64,000 bases of DNA, taken from positions 62,001 through 126,000 of the forward strand of contig JADJJI010000013.1 of assembly GCA_016706565.1 (NCBI GenBank). Direction: 5' to 3'. The translations under genes and the position numbers were made by a program. Positions 10,301 through 16,583 of this stretch are shown in pieces; the first letter of the stretch is position 1; every line of letters begins with the position of its first letter. The notes beneath the pieces were generated by a model that saw nothing but the letters and a program-made list of their open reading frames with translations, had not been told where the DNA came from and searched no databases. Source of the DNA: Piscinibacter sp. GTDB lineage: Bacteria > Pseudomonadota > Gammaproteobacteria > Burkholderiales > Burkholderiaceae_C.

Positions 10301-10730
10301 TGGTGCCGGTGCCATCGGGCAGGGTCTGCAAGGTGGTTTCGTCGGCGGCGCGAGGCAGCACGCCCGCGCCCAGAGGCTCGGCAATGCGGTCCACACGCAG
10401 CGCGGCTTCCAGGCTGCCGCCTTCGCCGCCGCTCAGGCCGGCGGCCGGCGCCGCCTCGCGGTCGCCCGCGTTCAACTCGCTGATGGCGCGGTCGACGTCG
10501 TTGTCCGCCGGCGCCTTGGCTTCGGCGGCTGGAGTCGGTTCGTCGCCGTTGCTGATCTGGACGATGCCGTTCTGGGTGGTCAGGATCTGGTCGCCCTTGC
10601 GCACCATGTCACCAACCTTCAGCACGCGCAGCTGGCCGTCGGCTCCGCGAATCAGGGCGGTGCCCCAAAGGGACATGACTTTTCCTTCGGGGGAACGGGC
10701 GATCACGGGCATGGCGGGGCCTTGTTTCAT
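1..10730 (-). CDS. Giant LapA-type VCBS-repeat adhesin, C-terminus beyond window
   Basis: An uninterrupted minus-strand frame runs from ATG 10730 to the window edge (3,576 codons, no stop). Residues 7-60 resemble the LapA retention module (GTALIRGADGQLRVLKVGD), expected to hold the protein in the outer membrane during type I secretion. PAAG at residues 95-98 fits the LapG protease site pattern. A chain of cadherin/Ig-like domains with NDxPVA junctions follows. Next come nine VCBS repeats of 105 residues, more cadherin-like domains, then at least 13 further VCBS repeats. The exporter genes lie directly upstream on the same strand. The RTX/secretion signal end is not visible. The start is uncertain: ATGs at 10730, 10712 and 10676 are in frame, and only the last has a good RBS (GAAGGA), but it would cut into the retention module. 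Likely role: surface attachment or biofilm formation. Confidence 0.9.
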   Translation of the reverse strand, partial: MKQGPAMPVIARSPEGKVMSLWGTALIRGADGQLRVLKVGDMVRKGDQILTTQNGIVQISNGDEPTPAAEAKAPADNDVDRAISELNAGDREAAPAAGLSGGEGGSLEAALRVDRIAEPLGAGVLPRAADETTLQTLPDGTGTTVAEPDPVPGVPALGAPSSAISAAEEGSTTNLGLAAPTGPAANGSIRVDQVPTVGEIRKADGTLVTAGTVLTPADLPGLVYTPPADYDGVAPVGNFSYTLTADGQTVTGGTSITLVAVNDPPVATPATVTGNEDGSLPVSLGGTDVDGRIVGVTVTSIPAGATLLLADGVTQVLSGQTLTPEQAATLLFRPAADFSGDQTIVFTVTDNGGAVSAPAAVSMTVVAVNDLPVPAASSGGSGTEDSPVAVRLGGTDVDGTVTSVSVTALPANGTLFLADGVTPVVAGTSLTPAQAASLVFVPNPDFNGNVAIGFTVTDNDGATSAPATAVVNVGPVNDAPVATPDSATFDEDTIATGNMLGNDSDVDGPALSVASFVFGGVSFPAGSTAIVGGVGTLVINADGSWNFTPAPHFNGPVPAIQVTTTDGSLTATSTLSLTVTPVNDAPLAQDDLASTPINTPATIAVLANDSDVEGETLTVTGASLANPSQGSVTVNADGTLAFVPALNFTGTATITYTVRDAAGASSTATVTVSVGNNNAPDGTDVTRSLPEDGSYTLQAGDFGFADADAGQTLANVRVDSLPAAGALLLNGVPVTAGTVVSLAQLAAGELVFAPAANGNGAPYASFSFSVQDSSGGFDTAPNTFRFDVTPANDAPVAVNDSASTNEDAALTLATAALLANDSDVDGDTLTIASVQGAVNGSVALVGGNVVFTPAANYNGPASFTYTVIDGNGGSSTATVNLTISAVGDAAVISSGAGSVTEDVGVAGGNLSTGGTLTITDPDAGEANFQAQAVNGAYGSFALAANGAWAYTALNTNPAIQALGTGDTLTETFTVTSADGTTSSVVVTINGTNDAAVISAGTGSVTEDVGVVGGNIATGGTLTISDADSGEASFTAQTTAGNYGRFTLGTNGVWTYSASNTNPAIQALGAGDTLTETFTVTSADGTTSSVVVTINGTNDAAVISAGTGSVTEDVGVVGGNIATGGTLTISDADSGEASFTAQTTAGTYGSFVLAANGVWTYTAANTNPAIQALGTGDTLTETFTVTSADGTTSSVVVTINGTNDAAVISAGTGSVTEDVGVVGGNIATGGTLTIGDADSGEASFTAQTTAGTYGSFTLAANGVWTYTASNTNPAIQALGAGDTLTETFTVTSADGTTSSVVVTINGTNDAAVISAGTGSVTEDVGVVGGNIATGGTLTISDADSGEASFTAQTTAGTYGSFTLAANGVWTYTASNTNPAIQALGTGDTLTETFTVTSADGTTSSVVVTINGTNDAAVISAGTGSVTEDVGVVGGSIATGGTLTISDADSGEASFTAQATAGTYGSFTLAANGVWTYTASNTNPAIQALGAGDTLTETFTVTSTDGTTSSVVVTINGTNDAAVISAGTGSVTEDVGVVGGNIATGGTLTISDADSGEASFTAQTTAGTYGSFTLAANGVWTYTASNTNPAIQALGAGDTLTETFTVTSADGTTSSVVVAINGTNDAAVISAGTGSVTEDVGVVGGNIATGGTLTISDTDGGEASFTAQTTAGTYGSFTLAANGVWTYTASNSNPAIQALGTGDTLTETFTVTSADGTTSSVVVTINGTNDAAVISAGTGSVTEDVGVVGGNIATGGTLTISDADSGEASFTAQTTAGTYGIFTLATNGVWTYTALNTNPAIQALGTGDTLTETFTVTAADGTTSSVVVTINGTNDGPVAQANSLSTDEDTALTIAPATLLANDSDVDGDTLTIATVQDAVNGSVALVGGNVVFTPAANYNGPASFTYTVSDGNGGTSTATVNLAINPVNDVPTANADTASTAINTALPSIAVLANDSDADGDTLTVTSATLANPALGSVSINPDGTLAFTPALNVAGLVIINYTISDGQGGTSSATLSVNVGANNAPTGTDATITIAEDGSRVFVAADFGFADADLGQTLAAVRIDALPAAGTLTLGGVAVVAGQVIDAADFGQLVYAPAPNANGNGYTGFTFSVQDSAGAFDALPNTITVNVTPAPDAAVISGVAAGAAVEDTTLSTGGQLLVSDPDAGEAAFQPQVNAAGTYGSLTIDAGGAWSYALNNGNPVVQSLGQGETRTDTFTVLSIDGTPQIITITVTGTNDAAVLSAGIGSVTEDTSVVAGNLSTGGTLTIADADAGEASFQAQAANGAYGSFSLATDGSWSYVASNSNVAIQALGAGDTLTETFTVTSADGTTSSIVVTINGTNDAAVISAGTGSVTEDVDVVGGNIATGGTLTISDADSGEASFTPQSTVGTYGSFTLATNGAWTYTASNTNPAIQALGTGDTLTETFTVTSADGTTSSVVVTINGTNDAAVISAGTGSVTEDVGVVGGNIATGGTLTISDADSGEANFTAQTTAGTYGSFTLATNGVWTYTALNSNPAIQALGTGDTLTETFTVTSADGTTSSVVVTINGTNDAAVISAGTGSVTEDVGAVGGNIATGGTLTISDADSGEASFTAQTTAGTYGSFVLAANGVWTYTAANTNPAIQALGTGDTLTETFTVTSADGTTSSVVVTINGTNDAAVISAGTGSVTEDVGVVGGNIATGGTLTISDADSGEANFTAQTTAGTYGSFTLGTNGAWTYTASNTNPAIQALGTGDTLTETFTVTSADGTTSSVVVTINGTNDAAVISAGTGSVTEDVGVVGGNIATGGTLTISDADSGEASFTAQTTAGTYGSFALAANGVWTYTAANTNPAIQALGTGDTLTETFTVTAADGTTSSVVVTINGTNDAAVISAGTGSVTEDVGVVGGNIATGGTLTISDADSGEVSFTAQTTAGTYGSFTLAANGVWTYTASNMNPAIQALGTGDTLTETFTVTSADGTTSSVVVTINGTNDAAVISAGTGSVTEDVGVVGGNISTGGTLTISDADSGEASFTAQTTAGTYGSFTLATNGVWTYTAANGNPAIQSLGTGDTLTETLTVTSADGTTSSVVVTINGTNDAAVISAGTGSVTEDVGVAGGNLSTGGTLTITDPDAGEANFQAQAVNGAYGSFALAANGAWAYTALNTNPAIQALGTGDTLTETFTVTSADGTTSSVVVTINGTNDAAVISAGTGSVTEDVGVVGGNIATGGTLTISDADSGEASFTAQTTAGTYGSFTLGTNGVWTYSASNTNPAIQALGAGDTLTETFTVTSADGTTSSVVVTINGTNDAAVISAGTGSVTEDVGVVGGNIATGGTLTISDADSGEASFTAQTTAGTYGSFTLGTNGVWTYSASNTNPAIQALGAGDTLTETFTVTSADGTTSSVVVTINGTNDAAVISAGTGSVTEDIGVVGGNIATGGTLTISDADSGEASFTAQITAGTYGSFTLAANGVWTYTASNTNPDIQALGTGDTLTETFTVTSTDGTTSSVVVTINGTNDAAVISAGTGSVTEDVGVVGGNIATGGTLTISDADSGEASFTAQTTAGTYGSFTLGTNGVWTYTASNTNPAIQALGTGD
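5240..8075 (-). repeat. VCBS tandem array A (nine 315-bp units)
   Basis: The span from the VGDAAVIS junction near 8075 to the NGTNDGP junction near 5240 is 2,835 bp, nine exact units of 315 bp. It encodes the same 105-residue VCBS domain as array B. About 900 bp of cadherin-like domains (4336-5239) separates the two arrays. Several units match array B units almost base for base, pointing to exchange between arrays. Confidence 0.93.
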
Positions 10731-10788
10731 ATGCTGCTCTGCAGTAGCAACGGAGCGTAACGGAGCCGGCTGCGTTAAATGCGCTTCA

Positions 10789-10814
10789 TGATGTCAGCGG
10801 TGTGACGGACATCA
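10789..10814. promoter_or_regulatory. Inverted repeat upstream of the adhesin gene
   Basis: TGATGTC-N12-GACATCA is a perfect 7+7 bp inverted repeat lying 59-84 bp upstream of the adhesin ATG at 10730. It sits in the 223-bp gap after the HlyD gene, the only sizeable gap in the locus. The symmetry and place suggest an operator for separate control of the adhesin. No clear sigma-70 boxes were recognised and the binding protein is unknown. Confidence 0.4.
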
Positions 10815-10953
10815 CCTAATCGCGGCCTCCGTGCAGCGATAAGGCGGGTATTCGCGGCGCAAATCGACGCTCCGCGAAGACACCCGTGATCGGGTTCTCG
10901 GAGCTCCGGCGGCCAACTTGAGGGAGGAAGTCGCGGTCGGCGGCCGCGGCGTG

Positions 10954-12330
10954 TCAGCGTTCGCGCAGCGCGTAGGCCTTGGCCTTGAGCACCGGCTTGA
11001 GCAGGTAGGCCATCACCGTCTTGTTGCCGGTGAGGATGTCGACCTCGGCGGTCATGCCCGGGATGATGGGCAGCTTGTCATTGAACTTGGCGCCCTTGGT
11101 GCGCACCCGCACCAGGTAGAAGGCGTTGCCGCGCTCGTCGACCACGGTGTCGGGGCTGATGTTCTCCACTTCGGCGGCCATGCCGCCATAGATGGAGAAG
11201 TCGTAGGCGCTGAACTTCACCGTGGCCGCCTGGCCCGGCGCGATGAAGGCGATGTCCTTGGGCTGCACGCGCGCCTCCAGCACCAGCGCATCGTCCAGCG
11301 GCACGATCTCGACGATGTCCTTGCCTGGCTGGATCACCCCGCCCACGGTGTTGGCGAGCAGCCGCTGCACGCGGCCGCGCACCGGGCTCTTGATCTGCGA
11401 CTTGTCGACCTTGTCGGCCAGCGCCACGGCACCTTCGTTCAACGCGTTGAGCTTGCCGACGACTTCGGCCAGTTCCTTGCGCGAATCGTTGCGGAAGGTG
11501 AGCTCGGTCTCCTGGATCTTGCGCTGGGCCTCGCCGATCGCCGCCTGCACGCGGGCGATCTGCGCGCGGGCCTGTTCCGCTTCGCCGCGGCTGCGCGCCA
11601 CGTCGCGCTCCAGGCGCAGGATGTCGACCTCCGAGACGGCGCCGCTGGCCAGCAGCGGGCGCGTCTTGGCCAGCTCCTGCTGGCCCAGATCGAGGCTGCG
11701 CTCGGCCGAGGCGCGCCGGGCGCGCATCTCGGCGAGCTCCTGCTCGCGCTGCTGCAGCTGCTGGCGGTTGATGGCCAGCATCGTGTTCATTTCCGACAGC
11801 CGGGTCTCGTACAGGCGCCGCTCGCCGTCGACGATGGCCTTCTCGTCGTCGCCGCCGCTGTCCGGCGGCAGGAAGCTGGTGCCGTCGGCCAGCGCGCGAA
11901 GCCGCGCCTGGCGTGCGCGCAGCGCGAATCCGGTGGCGGCGCTCTCGCGCACGCCGGAGGTGGCGCGGGTCTCGTCGATCTTCAGCAGCAGCTGGTCGCG
12001 CTCGACCACCTGGCCTTCCCGGACCAGGATCTCGGAGACCACGCCGCCGTCCAGCGACTGCACCAGTTGCAGCTGGCGTGACGGGATCACCCGGCCGTCG
12101 CCGCGCGTGACTTCGTCGACATGCGCCAGCGAGGCCCACAGGATCAGCAGGGCGACCACGCCCACCGCGGTGCGCACGATGGTCTGCGCGCGCTGGGTGC
12201 GCTGGCGGCTCATCACTGCGTCGGCCTCGACCTCGAAGCTGCGCAGGCCGGCGTCGGCTTCCTGCATGGGTTCGCCGAACAGCCTCCTGGAGACCGTGGC
12301 GGTGAAGCGGTTCATCGCGTCGAGCTTCAT
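10954..12330 (-). CDS. HlyD-family type I secretion membrane fusion protein (LapC-like)
   Basis: 458 residues. A short cytoplasmic N-terminus is followed by one membrane segment (about residues 54-70). A lipoyl/barrel-sandwich half-motif comes next (GDGRVIPSRQLQLVQSLDGG), then a long coiled-coil hairpin rich in Glu, Arg and Gln (about 125-290). The second lipoyl half follows (IKSPVRGRVQRLL), and then beta-barrel segments ending in the typical IIPGMTAEVDILTGNKTV stretch. This is the periplasmic adaptor that links the ABC exporter to an outer-membrane TolC-type channel. Its ATG overlaps the exporter stop by 4 bp, so the two are translationally coupled. The adhesin gene, its likely cargo, follows after 223 bp. 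No TolC homologue is in the window. Confidence 0.93.
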   Translation of the reverse strand: MKLDAMNRFTATVSRRLFGEPMQEADAGLRSFEVEADAVMSRQRTQRAQTIVRTAVGVVALLILWASLAHVDEVTRGDGRVIPSRQLQLVQSLDGGVVSEILVREGQVVERDQLLLKIDETRATSGVRESAATGFALRARQARLRALADGTSFLPPDSGGDDEKAIVDGERRLYETRLSEMNTMLAINRQQLQQREQELAEMRARRASAERSLDLGQQELAKTRPLLASGAVSEVDILRLERDVARSRGEAEQARAQIARVQAAIGEAQRKIQETELTFRNDSRKELAEVVGKLNALNEGAVALADKVDKSQIKSPVRGRVQRLLANTVGGVIQPGKDIVEIVPLDDALVLEARVQPKDIAFIAPGQAATVKFSAYDFSIYGGMAAEVENISPDTVVDERGNAFYLVRVRTKGAKFNDKLPIIPGMTAEVDILTGNKTVMAYLLKPVLKAKAYALRER

Positions 12331-14528
12331 GCCGCCCTCGCGACGCGGCCGCTGGCCAGCGCTTCCATGATGCGGTCGCGCGGGCCGTCGGCGACGATCT
12401 TGCCGCCGTCGACCACGATCACGCGGTTGACCATCGCGAGCATCGACGTGCGGTGCGTCACCAGCACCACCGTCTTGTCCTGTGCGAAGGCCGTCATGCG
12501 CGCGGTGATCTGCGCCTCGGAGCTGAAGTCCATTGCGCTGGTCGGCTCGTCGAGCAGCAGGATCGGTGCGTTGTGCAGCAGCGCGCGTGCCAGGCCGACA
12601 CTCTGGCGCTGCCCGCCCGAGAGCGACTCGCCGCGTTCGCCCACCGGCATGTCGAAGCCGCGCGGGTGGCGGTTCACGAACTCGGCCAGGCCCGCCGTCT
12701 CGGCCGCCGCGAGCACGGCGCCGTCGTCGGCATAGGGCAGCCCCAGCGTGATGTTCTCGCGCATCGAGCCGTAGAAGAGCATCACGTCCTGCGACACGCA
12801 GCCCAGGTTGCGGCGCACGTCGGCCGGGTCGAGCTGGCGCAGGTCGATTCCGTCGAGCAGCACGGCGCCGTCGGTGGGCTGGTACAGGCCCATGATGAGC
12901 CGCTGGATGGTCGACTTGCCCGAGCCCACGCGGCCGATCAGCGCCACACGTTCGCCGGCGGCGATCTTGAAGCTGATGCCCTCGAGCGCTGAGTCCTTGC
13001 GGTTCGGGTAGGCGAACTGGACGTTGCGGAACTCGATGTCGCCGCGCAGCTGCGGGCGTTGAATGAAGTTGTCGCCGGCCGGCCGCTCGACCGGCTTGGC
13101 CATGATCTGCTCGAGGCTGTTCATGGCGGTGCGCGCGCCCTGGTACTGCATCAGCAGCCCGACGATCTGCCCGGCCGGTGCCAGCGCGCGCCCGGCCAGC
13201 ATCGACGCGGCGATCAGCGCACCCATCGTCAGCTCGCGCTCGTGGATCAGGTAGACGCCGACGATGACGATGCTCACCGTCACCGCCTGAGTCAGGAAGG
13301 AGGTCAGGTACATCGCCGTGGACGACACGCCGCGCATCTTCACGCCGGTGGCGGCGAGGAAGGCGTTGGCACGCTCCCAGCGCGCCTGCACCACGCTCTC
13401 GGCGCCCTGGGCCTTGATCGTCTCGATGCCGGTGAGGCTTTCCACCAGCGTGGCATTGCGCTGCGCGCCGGCTCGCCAGGTGGACTCCGACAGCTCATGC
13501 AGCCGGTGCTGCAGCACCCAGCCCATCAGCAGGATGAGCAAGGCAGCCGCGACGACCGGCACGGCCAGCCACGGCGAGATCCAGGCCAGCACGACGACGA
13601 ACAGCAGCGCGAAGGGCAGGTCGATCAGCGCGGTGACCGTGCCCGAGGCGATGAAGTCGCGCACCTGCTCGAAGCCACGCAGGTTGGCCGCGAAGGAGCC
13701 GACCGACTCCGGCCGCTGCTTCAGCCGCATGCCGAGCACGCGCTCCATCAGCGTGGCGGAGATCTTCACGTCGACCCGCGCACTGGCCTCGTCGACGAAG
13801 CGGCTGCGCAGCAGCCGCATGAACAGGTCGGCGCCGAGCACCAGCACCACGCCGATCGCCAGCGCCCACAGCGTCTCGATGGCGTTGTTCGGCACCACGC
13901 GGTCGTAGACGTTCATCGAGAACATCGGGAATGCCAGCGCGAACAGGTTGATCAGCAGCGCCGCCCACAACACGTCGCGGTAGACGAAGCGCTGCTCGAG
14001 CAGCGCGCCCCAGAACCAGTGGCCCGAGGCGAGCGGCCGCGCCTTCGCTTCGGCACGCTCGGTGCGGCTGTCGAAGCGGAAGTGCGGGCGCGCGAACAGC
14101 ACCACGCCGGTGTAGCGCTCGGTCAGATCGTCGCGCGACAGGTTCACCGAGCCCTGGCCGGTCTCGGGCAGCAGCACGCGAGCCTGGCCGCTGTCGGCGT
14201 CGAAGCCGAGCAGCACGCAGGCGCGGTTGTCCTTGAGCACCAGCACGGCGGGCAGGGCGGCCGTGTCCAGCGCGTCCAGCGCCAGGCGCTGCAGGCGGGT
14301 CGTCATGCCGGCGCGCGCGGCGGCGCGCTCGGCCAGCTCGATGGTCAGCCGGCCGTCGCGCAGCGGCAGCGCCGCCGACAGCGAGGCGCGCGTGGCTGCC
14401 TGGCCATGCAAGCGGCACAGCTCGACCAGGCAGTCGAGCAGCGGATCCGGGTGGATCAGGTCCTCGCGCAGGCGCACGGTGTTGGCCTTGGCGGCCGCGG
14501 CGGGGTCCTGCGGGGTGGGCTGGGTCAT
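12327..14528 (-). CDS. Type I secretion ABC transporter/permease with degenerate C39 domain (LapB-like)
   Basis: 733 residues. The N-terminal 150 residues resemble a C39 peptidase domain. However, the catalytic DCG position reads DPLL and the histidine position is not conserved, so it is probably a substrate-docking domain, as in HlyB and LapB. An ABC-type transmembrane region spans about 190-460. The ATPase domain follows, with Walker A GRVGSGKST near residue 535, signature LSGGQRQ and Walker B ILLLDEPTSAMD. The frame stays open upstream to 15290, but that part is antisense to the Nudix gene; ATG 14528 gives the family length. It should export the adhesin encoded downstream. The gene is first of the three-gene secretion locus. 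Confidence 0.93.
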   Translation of the reverse strand: MTQPTPQDPAAAAKANTVRLREDLIHPDPLLDCLVELCRLHGQAATRASLSAALPLRDGRLTIELAERAAARAGMTTRLQRLALDALDTAALPAVLVLKDNRACVLLGFDADSGQARVLLPETGQGSVNLSRDDLTERYTGVVLFARPHFRFDSRTERAEAKARPLASGHWFWGALLEQRFVYRDVLWAALLINLFALAFPMFSMNVYDRVVPNNAIETLWALAIGVVLVLGADLFMRLLRSRFVDEASARVDVKISATLMERVLGMRLKQRPESVGSFAANLRGFEQVRDFIASGTVTALIDLPFALLFVVVLAWISPWLAVPVVAAALLILLMGWVLQHRLHELSESTWRAGAQRNATLVESLTGIETIKAQGAESVVQARWERANAFLAATGVKMRGVSSTAMYLTSFLTQAVTVSIVIVGVYLIHERELTMGALIAASMLAGRALAPAGQIVGLLMQYQGARTAMNSLEQIMAKPVERPAGDNFIQRPQLRGDIEFRNVQFAYPNRKDSALEGISFKIAAGERVALIGRVGSGKSTIQRLIMGLYQPTDGAVLLDGIDLRQLDPADVRRNLGCVSQDVMLFYGSMRENITLGLPYADDGAVLAAAETAGLAEFVNRHPRGFDMPVGERGESLSGGQRQSVGLARALLHNAPILLLDEPTSAMDFSSEAQITARMTAFAQDKTVVLVTHRTSMLAMVNRVIVVDGGKIVADGPRDRIMEALASGRVARAA

Positions 14529-14545
14529 GGGCGGGTTCGGTCCGA

Positions 14546-15091
14546 TCAACCAATATCGGCGCAGTGGAAGCCGAATTGACCCTTGCGGCGGTCGTCGAAG
14601 TAGCGGTGCAGGGTTTCCTTCACGGTGCGGAAGGCGATCTGCTCCCAGGGGATCTCGGCTTCGCTGAAGAGCTGGGCTTCGATGGTCTCCGGGCCGGGGG
14701 CCAGGCTCGTGTCGAGCATGCGGGCCCGGTAGAAGAAGTGCACCTGGCCGACGCGGACCACGTTCAGCACGGTGAACAGGTCCAGCATCTCCACGTTGGC
14801 ACCGGCCTCTTCGATGGTCTCGCGCAGCGCGCCCTGGGCCGTGCTCTCGCCGAGTTCCATGAATCCGGCAGGCAGCGTCCAGAAGCCGTGGCGCGGCTCG
14901 ATATTGCGGCGGCACAGCAGCACGCGGTCTTCCCAGGCCGGCACGGTGCCGACCACGTTCAGCGGGTTCTCGTAGTGGATCGTGCCGCAGGCGGTGCAGG
15001 TGGCCCGCTCGCGGTTGTCGTCGGCCGGCACGGCGTACTGCGCCGGCGCGCCGCAGGCACGGCAGTGCTTGATGCTGCGGGGGTTGAACAT
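14546..15091 (-). CDS. Nudix hydrolase with N-terminal zinc ribbon
   Basis: 181 residues. A zinc ribbon with two CxxC knuckles (CRACG and CTACG, residues 10-40) precedes a full Nudix box, which begins GFMELGEST and ends RETIEEAG. The box fits GX5EX7REUXEEXGU, so metal-dependent hydrolysis of a nucleoside diphosphate derivative is expected; the substrate cannot be read from sequence. The layout resembles NudC-like or ADP-ribose pyrophosphatase-like Nudix proteins, though it is shorter than NudC. It ends 17 bp before the ABC transporter start on the same strand, so it may be co-transcribed with the secretion locus, probably by proximity only. Confidence 0.88.
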   Translation of the reverse strand: MFNPRSIKHCRACGAPAQYAVPADDNRERATCTACGTIHYENPLNVVGTVPAWEDRVLLCRRNIEPRHGFWTLPAGFMELGESTAQGALRETIEEAGANVEMLDLFTVLNVVRVGQVHFFYRARMLDTSLAPGPETIEAQLFSEAEIPWEQIAFRTVKETLHRYFDDRRKGQFGFHCADIG

Positions 15092-15204
15092 GGCCGCGGC
15101 AGTGTAGCGCGCGCTCCGCTGCCACCGGGCGTGCGCCCGTGGCTTTTGACCGCCTGCGTGGCATCATCGACGACGATTCGCGACCCCTTCCTGGAGATCT
15201 GCCC

Positions 15205-15912
15205 ATGAGTTTCGTCGTCACGCCACCCGCTCCTGCTGCCGTTCCCGTTGCCGGTGGCGCGCCTGGCGCGCAGTTCCCCGTGCACCGCATCTATTGCGTC
15301 GGCCGCAACTACGTCGAGCATGCGAAGGAGATGGGCTTCACCGGCCGCGAGCCGCCGTTCTTCTTCATGAAGCCGGCCGACGCCGTGCTGCCGGTGGCCG
15401 AGGGGATGGTGGGGCGCATGCACTACCCGAGCCTCACGAAGGACCTGCACCACGAGGTCGAACTCGTGGTGGCGATCGGCCAGGGGGGCAGAAACATCAC
15501 TGCGGCCGACGCCATGAAGCATGTCTGGGGCTATGCCGTCGGCCTGGACATGACGCGCCGCGACCTGCAGGGCGAGGCCAAGAAGCAGGGCCGCCCCTGG
15601 TGCATCGGCAAGGGCTTCGACGAATCGGCGCCGATCGGGCCGATCCGGCCGGCGGCGCAATGCCAGGTCGGGCCGGACACCGCGATCGTGCTCGATGTCA
15701 ATGGCGCCAAATGCCAGGCGAGCACCATCGGCAAGCTGATCTGGAGCATCCCCGAGATCATCGAGCACGTGTCCGCGGCCTGGACGCTGGCGCCCGGCGA
15801 CCTGATCTTCACCGGCACCCCCGAGGGCGTGGCGGCGGTGGTGGCGGGCGACACGCTGAGCGCACGCATCGACGGCGTGGGCACGCTGCAGGTGCAGGTG
15901 GTGCAGGGCTGA
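15205..15912 (+). CDS. Fumarylacetoacetate hydrolase family protein, fumarylpyruvate hydrolase-like
   Basis: 235 residues of the short FAH fold. The metal-binding acidic residues appear in HHEVELVVAIG and GYAVGLDMTRRDLQ, and the active-site loop is GRNYVEHAKEMG. The C-terminal FTGTPEGV motif is typical. ATG 15205 has GGAG about 12 bp upstream; an upstream in-frame codon at 15139 lacks an RBS. The next gene is a zeta-class GST, the usual pairing for maleylpyruvate to fumarylpyruvate to fumarate plus pyruvate in the gentisate pathway. No ring-cleaving gentisate dioxygenase is in the window, so the substrate is inferred. Confidence 0.87.
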   Translation: MSFVVTPPAPAAVPVAGGAPGAQFPVHRIYCVGRNYVEHAKEMGFTGREPPFFFMKPADAVLPVAEGMVGRMHYPSLTKDLHHEVELVVAIGQGGRNITAADAMKHVWGYAVGLDMTRRDLQGEAKKQGRPWCIGKGFDESAPIGPIRPAAQCQVGPDTAIVLDVNGAKCQASTIGKLIWSIPEIIEHVSAAWTLAPGDLIFTGTPEGVAAVVAGDTLSARIDGVGTLQVQVVQG

Positions 15913-15932
15913 GTTCACAAGGGAGTCACGGC

Positions 15933-16577
15933 ATGGCGTTGCAGCTCTTCAACTACTTCCGCTCGTCGGCCTCGTACCGCGTGCGCATCGCGCTGGCCCT
16001 GAAGGGACTGGACTACGACTACATGCCGGTGCAACTGGCGCGCAACGAGCATTTCAAGGAGTCGTATGCGGCTCTGTCTCCGGCGCGGCTGGTGCCGCTG
16101 CTCAAGGACGACGAGCGCATCGTCACGCAGTCGCTGGCCATCATCGAGTACCTCGACGAACTGCACCCGCAGCCGCCGCTGCTGCCCGGCACGGCGCTGG
16201 AGCGGGCCCGCATCCGGGCGCTGGCGCTCGACGTGGCCTGCGAAATCCACCCGCTGAACAACCTGCGCGTGCTGCGCTACCTCGTCCATGACCTGAAGGT
16301 CTCGGAAGACGACAAGAATCGCTGGTACCGCCACTGGGTGGAGACCGGGCTCGAGGCCGTGGAGCAGCAGCTCGCCTCGCATCCGGCCACCGGCCGCTTC
16401 TGCCACGGCGACGCGCCGACGCTGGCCGACGTGGTGCTGGTGCCGCAGATCCACAACGCGAAGCGCATGGACTGCCGGCTCGACCACGTGCCCACCGTGA
16501 TGCGTGTCTTCGAGGCTTGCATGGCGCACGACGCCTTCGCCAAGACCCAGCCGTCAGCCTGCCCCGATGCGGCCTGA
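15933..16577 (+). CDS. Zeta-class glutathione S-transferase, maleylacetoacetate/maleylpyruvate isomerase
   Basis: 214 residues with an N-terminal thioredoxin-like GST domain and an all-helical C-terminal domain. The zeta-class active-site motif appears as SSASYRVRIALALKG, with Ala where the classic form has Cys (SSCS). SLAIIEYLDE is the glutathione gamma-Glu binding region and APTLADVVLVPQ the C-terminal core motif. It catalyses glutathione-dependent cis-trans isomerisation of maleyl intermediates. RBS GGGAG precedes ATG 15933. The gene starts 20 bp after the FAH-family gene, forming a two-step catabolic pair. Maleylpyruvate and maleylacetoacetate cannot be separated as substrates from sequence. 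Confidence 0.88.
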   Translation: MALQLFNYFRSSASYRVRIALALKGLDYDYMPVQLARNEHFKESYAALSPARLVPLLKDDERIVTQSLAIIEYLDELHPQPPLLPGTALERARIRALALDVACEIHPLNNLRVLRYLVHDLKVSEDDKNRWYRHWVETGLEAVEQQLASHPATGRFCHGDAPTLADVVLVPQIHNAKRMDCRLDHVPTVMRVFEACMAHDAFAKTQPSACPDAA

Positions 16578-16583
16578 GCGCCG

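Noticed and set aside
3573-10760. Very long plus-strand open frames (544 and 1,704 codons) opposite the adhesin
   Set aside because: They translate to Arg/Gly/Asp-rich repeats with no domain, the expected shadow of a GC-rich repetitive gene whose minus frame gives clear VCBS domains.
14529-15290. N-terminal extension of the ABC transporter frame to 15290
   Set aside because: The extension is out of frame with, and overlaps, the Nudix gene and has no ABC family sequence; ATG 14528 gives the normal length.
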